Shown here: one piece after another, positions 33,938-43,055 of the stretch
Layout of the letters: each line of letters opens with the position of its first letter
Position numbering within the stretch: the stretch's first letter is position 1
Made by a program: the position numbers and the translations under genes
Notes under the pieces: model-generated
The model's database searches: none
The model's input: the letters and a program-made list of their open reading frames with translations, nothing else
Told to the model about the DNA's origin: nothing
Assembly: GCF_013299185.1 (NCBI RefSeq)
Contig: NZ_JAAFKG010000050.1
Location: forward strand, 1 to 60,284
DNA from: Microcoleus sp. bin48.metabat.b7b8b9.023
GTDB lineage: Bacteria > Cyanobacteriota > Cyanobacteriia > Cyanobacteriales > Microcoleaceae
Length of the DNA: 60,284 bases
Reading direction: 5' to 3'

Positions 33938-34409
33938 TCGCGTAGCCTTGATTTCTCCCCCACTCTATCCAAGCTGATGCCATCTGTTTTACCCTTCCCC
34001 TTTGTTCTGGTTTGATGGGATTTTCACCCGTAATTGCACTCAAAGCGGATAACCAGTAAAGGGGATTTTTTTTCAGTTCGGATAGCAACAGCGGTAGGAT
34101 TTGAGTTCCCATACTAATAATTTCCTGATAGGCAGGATGCTGAGACATTTCGGCAGTTGAAGACAATCCAGCAACATCTTCCTCCCAATCCGAAGCTAGT
34201 GCATAAAATTTGTCAACTATCTCAGGGGAGATATCAGCATTTTTGTTGAGAATATTTTGAGCGGTATTTTGTGAAGAAACTTCTTCCTGTGCGAGTAAGT
34301 TTTCTATGCCTATTAAAACTAACTCTTCTATCGAGATATTTAAGTTGTTCGCGACTTGTTGTAATTTTAGGAGGCGCTCATCTGAAAGGGCGATCGCGAT
34401 CGTGTTCAT
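33921..34409 (-). CDS. RHH-start protein paired with the papain-like gene
   Basis: The 162-residue protein begins like a ribbon-helix-helix (IAIALSDERLLKLQQVANNL, SIEELVLIGIENLLAQ, 1-41). A C-terminal domain contains HPAYQEIISMGTQILPLLLS, WLSALSAITGENP and MASAWIEWGRNQGY, which recurs in cyanobacterial small proteins of this pairing. Its last 17 bases overlap the start of the papain-like gene. The RHH part suggests DNA binding and autoregulation; the C-terminal part could bind the partner. Confidence 0.65.
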   Translation of the reverse strand: MNTIAIALSDERLLKLQQVANNLNISIEELVLIGIENLLAQEEVSSQNTAQNILNKNADISPEIVDKFYALASDWEEDVAGLSSTAEMSQHPAYQEIISMGTQILPLLLSELKKNPLYWLSALSAITGENPIKPEQRGRVKQMASAWIEWGRNQGYAIEENV

Positions 34410-34550
34410 CTGGTTTACAAACTAGCATGATGCCTTAAGTATAGCAAATAAATTACTCACCTTTTATGCGATCTGACAGTTGTTGCTACAGTTTTGAAAA
34501 AAGGTCGATCGCCCTTTTTGTCCGAAAGTGCGATCGCCCTTCAATACATT

Positions 34551-35450
34551 TTACTTCGTTGCACCGTATCCCGAAGCAACAATCATCGACCCAATACCCG
34601 AATCGCTGAAGATCTCTTGCAGCAAAGCGTGTTCCAGGCGACCATCAATAATATGAGCAGCCTTAACACCCTGAGCCAAACTCCGCACGCAACAATTAAC
34701 CTTCGGAATCATCCCCCCAGAAACAATCCCAGACTCAATTAACTGTCGAGCCTCTTGAATATCTAACTTCACAATCAAACTGTCTGGCTGGTGATAATCC
34801 TCTAAAATGCCAGCAGTATCAGTCATCAAAATCAACTTTTCCGCACCCAAGCCAGCCGCAATCTCTCCAGCCACCGTGTCAGCATTAATATTGTAAGATT
34901 GACCGTGTTCATCCGCAGCCACGCTCGACACCACCGGAATATATCCGCTGTTGACCAAAGACTCCAAAATCTGGATTTTTACGCCACTGACTTCGCCCAC
35001 AAACCCAATTCCCTCCCGGCCATCTGGACGAGCTTGAATCAGATTGCCATCAATGCCGCACAACCCTACTGCCTTGCCGCCAGCTTGGTTAATTAACGAA
35101 ACAATTTCCTTATTCACCTTCCCCACCAAAACCATCTCCACGACTTCCATCGTGGCGGCATCAGTCACCCTTAAACCATCCTTAAATTGCGGCTCAATTC
35201 CCAGCTTTTCCAGCCAAATATTAATTTCTGGGCCTCCACCGTGAACCACAACCGGGCGCATCCCCACGCAGGATAGCAGCACGATATCTCGGATTACCTT
35301 TTCTTTGAGACGGCCATCCTTCATTGCCGCGCCGCCGTATTTGACCACAATGGTGCGGCCGGCAAACTGTTGAATGTAAGGCAGTGCTTCTGAAAGCACC
35401 TGAACCCGATTGGTTTCTACGTTCCGCGCAAAATCGCTGTGTTTGAGCAT
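34551..35450 (-). CDS. argB: Acetylglutamate kinase
   Basis: The 299-residue enzyme phosphorylates N-acetylglutamate in arginine synthesis. VVKYGGAAM near residues 35-43, [38 protein letters not shown] and [11 protein letters not shown] are diagnostic. In cyanobacteria this enzyme is controlled by PII and feedback-inhibited by arginine. The N-terminal helix ([16 protein letters not shown]) that forms the hexamer is present. Stands alone, divergent from the HAD gene. Confidence 0.96.
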   Translation of the reverse strand: MLKHSDFARNVETNRVQVLSEALPYIQQFAGRTIVVKYGGAAMKDGRLKEKVIRDIVLLSCVGMRPVVVHGGGPEINIWLEKLGIEPQFKDGLRVTDAATMEVVEMVLVGKVNKEIVSLINQAGGKAVGLCGIDGNLIQARPDGREGIGFVGEVSGVKIQILESLVNSGYIPVVSSVAADEHGQSYNINADTVAGEIAAGLGAEKLILMTDTAGILEDYHQPDSLIVKLDIQEARQLIESGIVSGGMIPKVNCCVRSLAQGVKAAHIIDGRLEHALLQEIFSDSGIGSMIVASGYGATK

Positions 35451-35731
35451 ATGAGGACAAATGGCTAAAAACTTAAGTCTAAAGTTTAATGTCTCCAGCT
35501 ATCATCAACAAATGCAAAAAGAATGAAGAAGTCATTAGTCAGTAGTCATTAGTCAGCAGACAGATTAATGTCCATGCACCATGCCCGATCGCCCGTTGGC
35601 GCAGCCCTCGAAGAGGATCCCGAATTTAAATAGGTTTTCTTAATAATCTAAGTTTAATCTTTCTATTCTAACTTATACAATTCTTGCTAAAGTAAATAAA
35701 TGTATCGCTACCCAGATTTACTTAACCTTTT

Positions 35732-36523
35732 ATGTTAACTGCTGTCACACCGGACTCCGAAAACCTTCAGTACAAGCTACCATCAGACGCTGACTCGTCC
35801 CCCCGGATGACCGTATTTTGCGATTTAGACGGGCCCATCGTCGATGTGTCCGATCGCTATTACACAACCTACCAAGAGGGATTAGCGGACACTCAAGCAG
35901 CCTACGGGGCCCAGGGAATCAACCTCAAACTCCAAATTCTCAGCAAACAGCAGTTTTGGCAAATGAAACAAAACCGAGTCCCGGATACTGAAATAGCCAA
36001 AACTTCCGGCTTGTCGGGAGAAGAAATTCACGTTTTTCTCGGATGCGTGAGTCGGATTGTCAATCAGCCAGACTTGTTGCACTTAGATCGGATCCAGCCA
36101 GGAGTACAATGGGCGATCGCACTTTTGCATTCTCGCGGCGTGCGGCTGATTTTAGTCACCTTGCGGCCGAGAAATCAAGCCGTTCAACTATTGCAAAATT
36201 ACGGTTTAGCCAGATTGTTTACCAGCATTCGTGGCACTCAGATGCCGGATGCTGCATATCACAACTATACAGCCTTAAAAACTGAATTGTTGGCTGAAGT
36301 TGCAGAAGAATTTGAGTCATCCCTGAGTTCGGCTTGGATGATCGGAGATACCGAAGCAGATATCCTCGCCGGACAAGCATTGGGAATACCTACAATTGCC
36401 GTTACCTGCGGCATTCGCAGCCGCTATCAACTGCAAAAGCACCAGCCGAATTTCATTCTTAGCGACTTGATTATTGCCGTTCATCACTTATTAGGTTCAG
36501 CACCACAAGTGATAGTAGACTGA
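35732..36523 (+). CDS. HAD-superfamily hydrolase
   Basis: The 263-residue protein has HAD motif I at 27-36 (VFCDLDGPIVD), motif II LILVTLRP, a Lys/Arg between, and motif III AWMIGDTEADILAGQALGIP with paired acids. It is a phosphatase of the phosphoglycolate phosphatase-like branch, with a helical cap in residues 45-130. Motif I has Pro after Gly rather than the more common Thr/Val, which is a small departure. Substrate not assigned. Confidence 0.75.
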   Translation: MLTAVTPDSENLQYKLPSDADSSPRMTVFCDLDGPIVDVSDRYYTTYQEGLADTQAAYGAQGINLKLQILSKQQFWQMKQNRVPDTEIAKTSGLSGEEIHVFLGCVSRIVNQPDLLHLDRIQPGVQWAIALLHSRGVRLILVTLRPRNQAVQLLQNYGLARLFTSIRGTQMPDAAYHNYTALKTELLAEVAEEFESSLSSAWMIGDTEADILAGQALGIPTIAVTCGIRSRYQLQKHQPNFILSDLIIAVHHLLGSAPQVIVD

Positions 36524-36524
36524 C

Positions 36525-36645
36525 AGCCGTTAACAGTTAACTGTTATTAGTTAACTGTTATTGGTTAATTGTTATTAGTTGACCAATAACCAATAACTAA
36601 TAACCAATAACTAATAACTAATAACTAATAACCAATGACTAATGA
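36525..36645. repeat. Short tandem repeats of TAACAGTTA / TAATAACCAATAAC type
   Basis: AACTGTTATTAGTTAACTGTT and about eight copies of ATAACCAATA-type or ATAACTAATA-type units fill the space between the HAD and mreD genes. Such low-complexity runs recur at 2313, 53825 and 57950. The inverted sense of the two halves (TTATTAGTTGACC against CCAATAACTAATAA) could form a hairpin between these convergent genes. Confidence 0.6.
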
Positions 36646-37212
36646 CTAAGATTTTTCTAATTTCCTGGTCATTTCCCACAAGCGATTGAGGGGAAAATAA
36701 ATCACCGGAGCCCAAAGACTGCTGAGAATAGCAGAACACAAAGCCACACGCTGGTGATAACTCCAAATGTCCAGTAAAGCCCGATCGCCCATAGCGAAAA
36801 ATTGCAGGCCCATCACCGTTTCCGCCACCACCGCCATCCCAAACACAATTAACGCGATCGGAATCGGATCTCTCTCAACAATATCAGCCGGAATCGACCA
36901 GCTTTTCTGCAAAACAACAGTTAAGACACCGACAACAACTAGACTTACAGCATGGGTGGGATGAGGAGCAGTCATCGCATCTTGAAGAAACCCCAAAGCA
37001 ATACCCATGCTAGCAGCTCCCAAAACTGTACGCTTCCGCTTAATACTCCAAGCTACCAACCAAATTAACAGCCAATTCGGACTAATTCCCAACAATTCCA
37101 TTCCCGGCATCCGGGTGGGCAATATCAATATGCAGAGCATCACAGAAACAAATGTAACGCCGAAGTTGAGAAATTGGCGGAATCGCGAAGACATCCGAGG
37201 TAAACGCTTCAT
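36646..37212 (-). CDS. mreD: Rod-shape protein MreD
   Basis: The 188-residue protein has five hydrophobic segments and the conserved SPNWLLIWLVAWSIKRKRT start and GFLQDAMTAPHPTHAVSL loop of MreD. It is the third gene of the mreBCD operon and overlaps the mreC stop by 4 bases (ATGA). It belongs to the membrane part of the elongation machinery that guides cell wall synthesis. Confidence 0.88.
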   Translation of the reverse strand: MKRLPRMSSRFRQFLNFGVTFVSVMLCILILPTRMPGMELLGISPNWLLIWLVAWSIKRKRTVLGAASMGIALGFLQDAMTAPHPTHAVSLVVVGVLTVVLQKSWSIPADIVERDPIPIALIVFGMAVVAETVMGLQFFAMGDRALLDIWSYHQRVALCSAILSSLWAPVIYFPLNRLWEMTRKLEKS

Positions 37213-38015
37213 TGCTGCTTTGCTCCCCCTGACGGTGCAGAAGATTCACCCTGCGAAGCCTTGAGTTCGGCTTGCTTATCGTGGGGGTAAACTACCCCCC
37301 ATTCCAGAGAATTCATCGGTGCAGAAAACTCAACAATAGCTTCCGGAGCCGGAGTTTTATTCAGATCCACCGAAACCACTTTTCCCACCGGCAAACCAGC
37401 AGGAAATAACTGACTGAAAGAAGAAGTTGAAACCACATCCCCAGGCTTGACATTGGGAACATTATCAAAAAACTCCATCACAGCCTGATTTCCGCCTTTC
37501 CCGTGCATAAAACCCATGTTGCGACTGCGGGTAATTCCCACACCCAATTTACTTGTAGGGTCGCTAGCTAACAGCACCAAGCTAGTATTAGGAGTAACGC
37601 TGACAACCCGACCTACCAAACCGCCCGGGCCCATCACAGTAAAATCTGTTTTGATGCCATCATTACTGCCGCGCCCCAAAGTTACTTGCTGCCACCAGTG
37701 GTCAGCACTGCGGCCGACAATAGGAGCGACAATCCCTTTAGGTTTCTTAGCAGACACGTAACCTAAAAGCTCTTTTAGCTTCTGATTTTGAGTTTCTAAT
37801 TCTAATACCTGCGCTTGCAATTCTTGAGTGCGCGCCGAGATGAGCTGCTCTTGTCCAGAGCCGTTGGCGTGAAACGGACGAGTCACCCAATTGTAAACTT
37901 CAAATAGTGCAGCACCTTGCGTTTGTCGAACTCCCCAAGCTGCTGTTACAGCTAAACCTAAAAGAGCAATTTGTAGACGCAGATCCCACCACCTGCGGAG
38001 TGTGTTTTTTAGCAT
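37209..38015 (-). CDS. mreC: Rod-shape protein MreC
   Basis: The 268-residue protein has one N-terminal membrane helix (LQIALLGLAVTAAWGV), a coiled coil (about 58-88, ISARTQELQAQVLELETQNQ), then the paired beta-barrel domain with GLVGRVVSVTPNTSLVLLAS and GDVVSTSSFSQLFPAGLPVG. It links MreB to the periplasmic wall enzymes. Sits 87 bases after mreB and overlaps mreD. Confidence 0.95.
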   Translation of the reverse strand: MLKNTLRRWWDLRLQIALLGLAVTAAWGVRQTQGAALFEVYNWVTRPFHANGSGQEQLISARTQELQAQVLELETQNQKLKELLGYVSAKKPKGIVAPIVGRSADHWWQQVTLGRGSNDGIKTDFTVMGPGGLVGRVVSVTPNTSLVLLASDPTSKLGVGITRSRNMGFMHGKGGNQAVMEFFDNVPNVKPGDVVSTSSFSQLFPAGLPVGKVVSVDLNKTPAPEAIVEFSAPMNSLEWGVVYPHDKQAELKASQGESSAPSGGAKQQ

Positions 38016-38102
38016 AATCTCAGTAATCTAAAATTGTTATGTCAGGATTTTAGATTTTAGATGGCAGCCCTAGTTCTAAATCCAAAATCCTAAATTTGTT
38101 AA

Positions 38103-39146
38103 CTACATATTGCGCGACGACTGCCCGCTGAAAACCCGTTCCAACTGTTTGTTTTCCAAGACCCTACCGGTTCCCAAAACTACGCAGCACAGAGGATCTG
38201 CTGCCACGTGAGTGACAATTCCTGTTTCGTGACTGATCAGAGTATCTAAGCCTTTCATCAACGCCCCACCACCAGCCAGCATAATTCCTCTGTCAATAAT
38301 ATCTGCTGCTAATTCCGGGGGAGTGCGTTCCAAAGTACGCTTGACGGCTTCCACGATTACTGAAAGCGGTTCCGACATACTTTCGCGAATTTCTGGGCCT
38401 TTGATCGTAACAGTTCGCGGCAGACCGGAGAGCAAGTGCAAGCCCCGCACTTCCATGATCGCGTCGTCATCTTCGGTAGTTGGATATGCAGAACCCACCT
38501 GAATCTTAATTTCTTCAGCAGTACGTTCGCCGATCACCAAATTGTGAACTTTTTTCATGTATTGGACGATCGCCTCATTGAGTTCATCACCGGCCACCCG
38601 GACTGACTCACTGATCACCGTACCTTGCAAACTCAAAACAGCAACTTCCGTCGTACCCCCACCGATATCTATAATCATATTACCCGTCGCCTCAGCCACA
38701 GGCAGTCCAGCCCCGATCGCCGCAGCGATAGGTTCGTCAATTAACCGTACTTCTCTAGCACCGGCTTGAGTAGCCGCCTCAATGACAGCCCGCCTCTCGA
38801 CTCCAGTGACACCGCTGGGGATGCCAATAATGATCCGGGGCGAAACTAAGCTTTTGCCTTCGTGAACCCTGCGGATAAAAGTCTTGAGCATGAGTTCGGC
38901 AGTATCGAAGTCGGCGATTACCCCGTCGCGCAGCGGGCGCAGTGCTATGACGTTCCCAGGCGTGCGCCCGAGCATTTTTTTAGCATCTTCTCCAACCGCC
39001 AGAGGTATTTTTAAGTCTTGATCGATCGCCACTACGGACGGTTCTTGGAGAACAATACCTTTGCCGGATACATAAACGAGAGTGTTAGCAGTACCGAGGT
39101 CGATACCCATATCTCTAGATAAGGAAAATCGATTGAGAAGACCCAC
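38103..39146 (-). CDS. mreB: Rod-shape actin-like protein MreB
   Basis: The 347-residue actin-fold ATPase has DMGIDLGTANTLVYV (phosphate-1), IDEPIAAAIGAGLP, IIDIGGGTTEVAVLSL (phosphate-2) and GIMLAGGGALMKGLD (adenosine). It forms membrane-bound filaments that direct cell elongation. I start at GTG 39146 because MGLLNRFSLSRDMGID is the usual cyanobacterial N-terminus. ATG at 39164 is in frame and would add GGYKS-type residues. First gene of mreBCD, divergent from ssb. Confidence 0.95.
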   Translation of the reverse strand: MGLLNRFSLSRDMGIDLGTANTLVYVSGKGIVLQEPSVVAIDQDLKIPLAVGEDAKKMLGRTPGNVIALRPLRDGVIADFDTAELMLKTFIRRVHEGKSLVSPRIIIGIPSGVTGVERRAVIEAATQAGAREVRLIDEPIAAAIGAGLPVAEATGNMIIDIGGGTTEVAVLSLQGTVISESVRVAGDELNEAIVQYMKKVHNLVIGERTAEEIKIQVGSAYPTTEDDDAIMEVRGLHLLSGLPRTVTIKGPEIRESMSEPLSVIVEAVKRTLERTPPELAADIIDRGIMLAGGGALMKGLDTLISHETGIVTHVAADPLCCVVLGTGRVLENKQLERVFSGQSSRNM

Positions 39147-39440
39147 TGATTTGTACCCCCCCAAAACTAAAATACTAATGTGTGCAATAATGTTGTTACA
39201 AAAGTGTAACCGAGGTGGATTCTATTACGTTTTTCATCCTGAGTCTAGTCAGAAATGTACATTGTCGAGCATATGTTGAATGCAGGCTCGCCAATCATCC
39301 ACAATAAATATGTTCTGGTCAGTGGGTGTAAAATCAGGATGAAGCCCTGATTTGCGCTGTTCCAAGTTAATTTTGGAGGCGATCGCCCTTCAGGGAGAGT
39401 TTAACTACATCACCAATCGAGCACATTCCCGAAAAAATTT

Positions 39441-39800
39441 ATGAGTCTTAATGTTGTGACTTTGGTCGGCCGCGTCGGTGGCGACCCGGACGTGAAGTAT
39501 TTTGAGTCTGGTACAGTTAAGTGCAAGTTAACGCTGGCAGTGAGGCGGCGATCGAGCAAGACCGACGAACCAGACTGGTTTACCCTCGAAATCTGGGGCA
39601 AAACAGCCCAAATTGCTGCTGACTACGTTCGCAAAGGTGCTCAAATAGGGGTAACAGGCTCTTTGAAGTTCGATCGCTGGCAAGATAGAAGCACAGGAGC
39701 AAATCGATCAATGCCTATCATCAGAGTAGACCAGTTAGACTTGCTGGGTTCCAAACGCGACAACGAGTCCGGTATGTCGCAAAACAACAGCGAATTCTAG
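39441..39800 (+). CDS. ssb: Single-stranded DNA-binding protein
   Basis: The 119-residue protein has the OB-fold of SSB: NVVTLVGRVGGDPDVKYFES, KLTLAVRR, WFTLEIWGKTAQIAADYVRK and GSLKFDRWQD. It protects single-stranded DNA in replication and repair. The tail is short and ends NNSEF, without the DDDIPF tip of E. coli SSB, as in other short cyanobacterial versions. Followed 48 bases later by a TPR gene in the same direction. Confidence 0.9.
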   Translation: MSLNVVTLVGRVGGDPDVKYFESGTVKCKLTLAVRRRSSKTDEPDWFTLEIWGKTAQIAADYVRKGAQIGVTGSLKFDRWQDRSTGANRSMPIIRVDQLDLLGSKRDNESGMSQNNSEF

Positions 39801-39848
39801 GGTTTGGGGAATTTGGGAAAGTAATATTTGTCAATTGGGTGAGGGCTG

Positions 39849-40370
39849 GTGACTTCCGAAAAGTTAGAAATAGTTGAAACTGAGTACCAAGCTGGCCGAG
39901 TAGCTTTTGAGAGCGGCCGCTACGGTCAAGCTATCCAAAGTTTAGAAACAGCGACAGGTTTGGTCGATCGCACTTCGCGGTTAGGTGGCGAGGTGCAGAT
40001 GTGGCTGGTGACAGCCTACGAAGCCTCTGGCGATACAGCAAGGGCGATCGAGCTTTGCCGCAAACTCACCCGCCATCCCCGCCAAGAAACCCGCCAACAA
40101 GCAAAGCGCTTGCTCTTCATTCTCGAAGCCCCCAAACTCAGTATCCCTGACGAATGGACGGTAAAAATTCCCGATTTAGCAGCTTTGGATGAGAATAAAT
40201 CAATCAATTTTCAAGCCAATCCGAACGCTGATATCAAGTACGCCAAACCCAAGCCAGTTGTACCGGAACCTGTGGACTTGAGTCAGGTTAATACGAAAGA
40301 TAACAGGTTTATCTGGGTGGCGTTAATTGCAACAATTATAATTTTTTGCTCTTTAGTATGGCTAAGTTAG
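39849..40370 (+). CDS. TPR-like protein with C-terminal membrane anchor
   Basis: The 173-residue protein begins at GTG 39849. Residues 10-90 hold two TPR-like helix pairs (EYQAGRVAFESGRYGQAIQS, VTAYEASGDTARAIELCRKL). A Pro-rich linker and a single C-terminal hydrophobic helix (FIWVALIATIIIFCSLVWLS) follow: a tail-anchored topology. I know no function for it. Co-directional with ssb and possibly co-transcribed. Confidence 0.7.
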   Translation: MTSEKLEIVETEYQAGRVAFESGRYGQAIQSLETATGLVDRTSRLGGEVQMWLVTAYEASGDTARAIELCRKLTRHPRQETRQQAKRLLFILEAPKLSIPDEWTVKIPDLAALDENKSINFQANPNADIKYAKPKPVVPEPVDLSQVNTKDNRFIWVALIATIIIFCSLVWLS

Positions 40371-40529
40371 GCTAACTTCAACTGAATACCACGATTGCAG
40401 GTTAATCAGGTACGGTAACAGAAGCTTTGCCACCAGTTTTTTATTTGAGTTAAATCAAATTGTCACAACCAACGATGCTCTCTCGTCTTATCTATAAATA
40501 CCTCACAGGCTTCAACAGGAGGTTCATAG

Positions 40530-41468
40530 ATGAGAATTTTTGTGGCAGGTGCAACAGGGGCGATCGGTCGTCCGCTGATCGCCCAATTGCTGGCGAAAGG
40601 ACATGATGTAGTAGCGTTGACCCGCACTCCAGAAAAAGCAAGGATTTTAGCTGAACAAGGTGTGGAACCTGCGATCGCAGATGTGTTCGATGCAGATGCT
40701 GTCAAAGCTGCTATCATTCGCGCTCAACCGGAAGTGGCGATCGAACAACTCACCTCTCTGCCTAAAACCTACACCCCTGAGACAATGCAGGTCGCAGCAG
40801 CACTGAACGATCGCATCCGTCTCGAAGGAGGTGCAAATGTGCTAGCGGCAGCGCAAGCGGCTGGTGTGCGTCGTTACATCAGGCAGTCGATCGCATTTTG
40901 GGCGATTCCCGGTACAGGATTGGCAGACGAAGAAACACCACTAGCTTTAGATGCTTCACCCGCAGTTGCAGACGGAACCCGCACGGTGAATGAGATTGAA
41001 TATCGCTTACTCGAAACGCGGAATCTAGAAGGAATTATCCTGCGTTACGGCTTCTTCTACGGGCCCGGCACTTGGTACGCAACCGATGGAGATGTTGCCG
41101 AACAGGTGCGACAGCAACAATTTCCGATCGTCGGAAATGGCGAAGGGCTATGGTCTTGGGTTCACATTGAGGATGCGGCACAGGCGACGGTTGCGGCAGT
41201 CGATCGCGGAAATCCTGGAATTTACTTAATTGCGGACGATCGACCCTTAGAGGTATGTGTGTGGCTTCCAGCTTATGCACAATGGAACAATTCTCCACCC
41301 CCTCCTCATGTCTCGGTTGAAGAAGCTCTACGTGTGAGTGGTGCGGATGCTGTCTACTATGGCACCCAAATCCGAGGTGTATCCAATGCTAAGGCAAAAC
41401 GTGAACTGAATTTTCAACCGCGATCGCTCGAATGGCTGGTTGAAACTGCCGTTGCTAGTGCCAACTGA
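40530..41468 (+). CDS. NAD(P)-binding epimerase/reductase (atypical SDR)
   Basis: The 312-residue protein has an N-terminal Rossmann GATGAIGRPLIAQLL (7-21), a region with RYIRQSIAFWA in place of the usual catalytic Ser/Tyr set, and YGFFYGPGTWY. It resembles NAD-dependent epimerases/dehydratases of the extended or atypical SDR type. Its position in front of the ECF41 sigma gene fits the known linkage of that sigma group with carboxymuconolactone decarboxylase, oxidoreductase and epimerase genes. Substrate unknown. Confidence 0.8.
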   Translation: MRIFVAGATGAIGRPLIAQLLAKGHDVVALTRTPEKARILAEQGVEPAIADVFDADAVKAAIIRAQPEVAIEQLTSLPKTYTPETMQVAAALNDRIRLEGGANVLAAAQAAGVRRYIRQSIAFWAIPGTGLADEETPLALDASPAVADGTRTVNEIEYRLLETRNLEGIILRYGFFYGPGTWYATDGDVAEQVRQQQFPIVGNGEGLWSWVHIEDAAQATVAAVDRGNPGIYLIADDRPLEVCVWLPAYAQWNNSPPPPHVSVEEALRVSGADAVYYGTQIRGVSNAKAKRELNFQPRSLEWLVETAVASAN

Positions 41469-41524
41469 CAATTTAACATCGATCGAGCTAATTCAATGAG
41501 TTAAATAGACCTTTTCAATAATTC

Positions 41525-41552
41525 TTGTGGAACAGGCAAGATGCCTGTTCAA
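41525..41552. repeat. GAACAGGCAAGATGCCTGTTC palindrome
   Basis: GAACAGGC and GCCTGTTC flank a short core. It is the same family as the insertion inside the VTE6-like gene (2926-2997). Located between the epimerase and the next gene, where it could act as a weak hairpin. Confidence 0.65.
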
Positions 41553-41614
41553 GACTGGCTTTTTTAGAGATAACTAATGGATCTGTTGATGTTTTCTAAT
41601 CAGGGAGAAACAAG

Positions 41615-42025
41615 TTGAAAATTGCTCAATATGGAACAACTTTAGTAATCATCCATGCGATCGCAAACGGACTGCATGGTTTAGCGCATTTGGAAATCCC
41701 AATTCCTCTCTCTCTCATTCAGAGTTTGTTTGTGGGTATGGTGATTTTTCTAATTCCCATCGTTGCAGCCGTTTTACTTTGGACAGAGTTCGATCGCATT
41801 GGTAGCTGGCTCTTGCTCAGTTCAATAGCAGGATCGCTCCTATTTGGAATCTACAATCATTTCATCGTGATTAGTCCCGATCATGTGTCTCAAGTTTCCT
41901 TTGAAGGTTGGGGTTTGTTGTTCCAAATCACAGCAATCCTAATATTAATTGTGGATGGATTAGGATCTGGAGTTGGCGTGTGGGCATTAAGAACTATTCA
42001 GCAACAAGAACAGGGGGCTTTATGA
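41615..42025 (+). CDS. Four-helix membrane protein in ECF41 cluster
   Basis: The 136-residue protein probably starts at TTG 41615, behind AGGGAGAAAC. It has four hydrophobic segments (about 9-28, 35-57, 66-84, 101-125) with HAIANGLHGLAH near the start. Its stop overlaps the start of the sigma factor gene in ATGA. Such coupling suggests joint function, for instance as a membrane regulator of the sigma factor, but no anti-sigma motif is seen. Related genes seem to be DoxX/DUF-like membrane proteins; uncertain. Confidence 0.6.
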   Translation: MKIAQYGTTLVIIHAIANGLHGLAHLEIPIPLSLIQSLFVGMVIFLIPIVAAVLLWTEFDRIGSWLLLSSIAGSLLFGIYNHFIVISPDHVSQVSFEGWGLLFQITAILILIVDGLGSGVGVWALRTIQQQEQGAL

Positions 42026-42927
42026 GTTCTCTGGAGGACTTTAACAACCATCGTCCGTTGCTGTTCTCGATCGCCTACCGAATGCTGGGCACTGTCACAG
42101 ATGCCGAAGATATGGTACAAGAAACCTTCCTCCGCTGGCAACAGACCGCGAGGGAAACCGTGCGATCGGCAAAGACTTATCTGGCAACTATCACTACTCG
42201 TCTCTGCATCGATCATTTGCGATCGGCGCGTGTCCAACGAGAACAATACGTCGGCACCTGGCTACCAGAACCGATGTTAACGCCACAATCAGAAAATTCA
42301 ACAGATTTAATGGAATTAGCAGACTCGCTCTCGATCGCATTTTTAACTGTACTGGAGCGTTTATCTCCCATTGAGCGGGCAGTATTTTTGCTCCGTGATG
42401 TGTTCGACTATGACTATGACGAAATTGGTCACATGGTTGGCAAAAGTTCGACTAATTGTCGCCAAATTCTCCGACGAGCGAAGCAGCATCTTGCTGACGA
42501 ACGTCCTCGTTTCCCAGTTTCTCGATCGCAGCAAGAGCAGATTACATCCCAATTTTTAGATGCCTCCACCAAGGGAGATTTGCAAGATTTGCTGCTGCTT
42601 TTTGCGAAGGATGTGACATTTTTGTCAGATGGTGGCGGTCAGGTGATTGCAGCCATTAAGCCCATACATGGATCAGTAAAAGTGGCTCGGATGCTGTTAG
42701 CTATTCGCCGTAAATGGCTGGCTAATGCTCATGTTGTTTCGCGCTTAGTCGAAATCAATGGGCAACCTGGAATTATCCAATATCTTGATGACCACATTCA
42801 CAGCGCCATAACGCTTGAGATTGTTGATGGCTGTATTCAGTCTATTTACAGCGTGCGGAATCCAGAAAAGTTAGAGCGGATTTGCCAGGAGATATCGTTG
42901 GAGGAGGAGCAAAAGAGCGATCGGTGA
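42022..42927 (+). CDS. ECF41-type sigma factor (SigJ-like)
   Basis: The 301-residue protein starts at ATG 42022 inside the overlapping ATGA. It has region 2 (RPLLFSIAYRMLGTVTDAED), the linker motif WLPEPM and region 4 (LERLSPIERAVFLLRDVFDY, then IGHMVGKSSTNCRQILRRAK). A SnoaL-like C-terminal domain with DGGGQV follows. Linker WLPEP and C-terminal DGGGK-type motifs are the marks of ECF41. In that group the C-terminal domain acts in place of an anti-sigma factor. Likely targets are the neighbouring oxidoreductase genes or its own promoter. Confidence 0.85.
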   Translation: MSSLEDFNNHRPLLFSIAYRMLGTVTDAEDMVQETFLRWQQTARETVRSAKTYLATITTRLCIDHLRSARVQREQYVGTWLPEPMLTPQSENSTDLMELADSLSIAFLTVLERLSPIERAVFLLRDVFDYDYDEIGHMVGKSSTNCRQILRRAKQHLADERPRFPVSRSQQEQITSQFLDASTKGDLQDLLLLFAKDVTFLSDGGGQVIAAIKPIHGSVKVARMLLAIRRKWLANAHVVSRLVEINGQPGIIQYLDDHIHSAITLEIVDGCIQSIYSVRNPEKLERICQEISLEEEQKSDR

Positions 42928-42930
42928 TTT

Positions 42931-42956
42931 GCTTCTATGAGCTAGCTCATAGAAGC
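42931..42956. promoter_or_regulatory. Perfect 26-base palindrome with ATGAGCTAGCTCAT core (site 1)
   Basis: Located between the sigma factor and GMC oxidoreductase genes, it is perfectly symmetric over 26 bases around ATGAGCTAGCTCAT. With no loop it suits a dimeric protein site better than a hairpin. The same 18-base centre recurs at 46722-46739 and a related site at 45389-45412. Confidence 0.6.
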
Positions 42957-43055
42957 GATCGAAAAGCTATTGCATGATGAAAGCAGATGAACTGATGGAA
43001 AATAAAATCCTAATTTACCGTAATCCATTACAAACAACAAAAAAGGAGAATTTTC

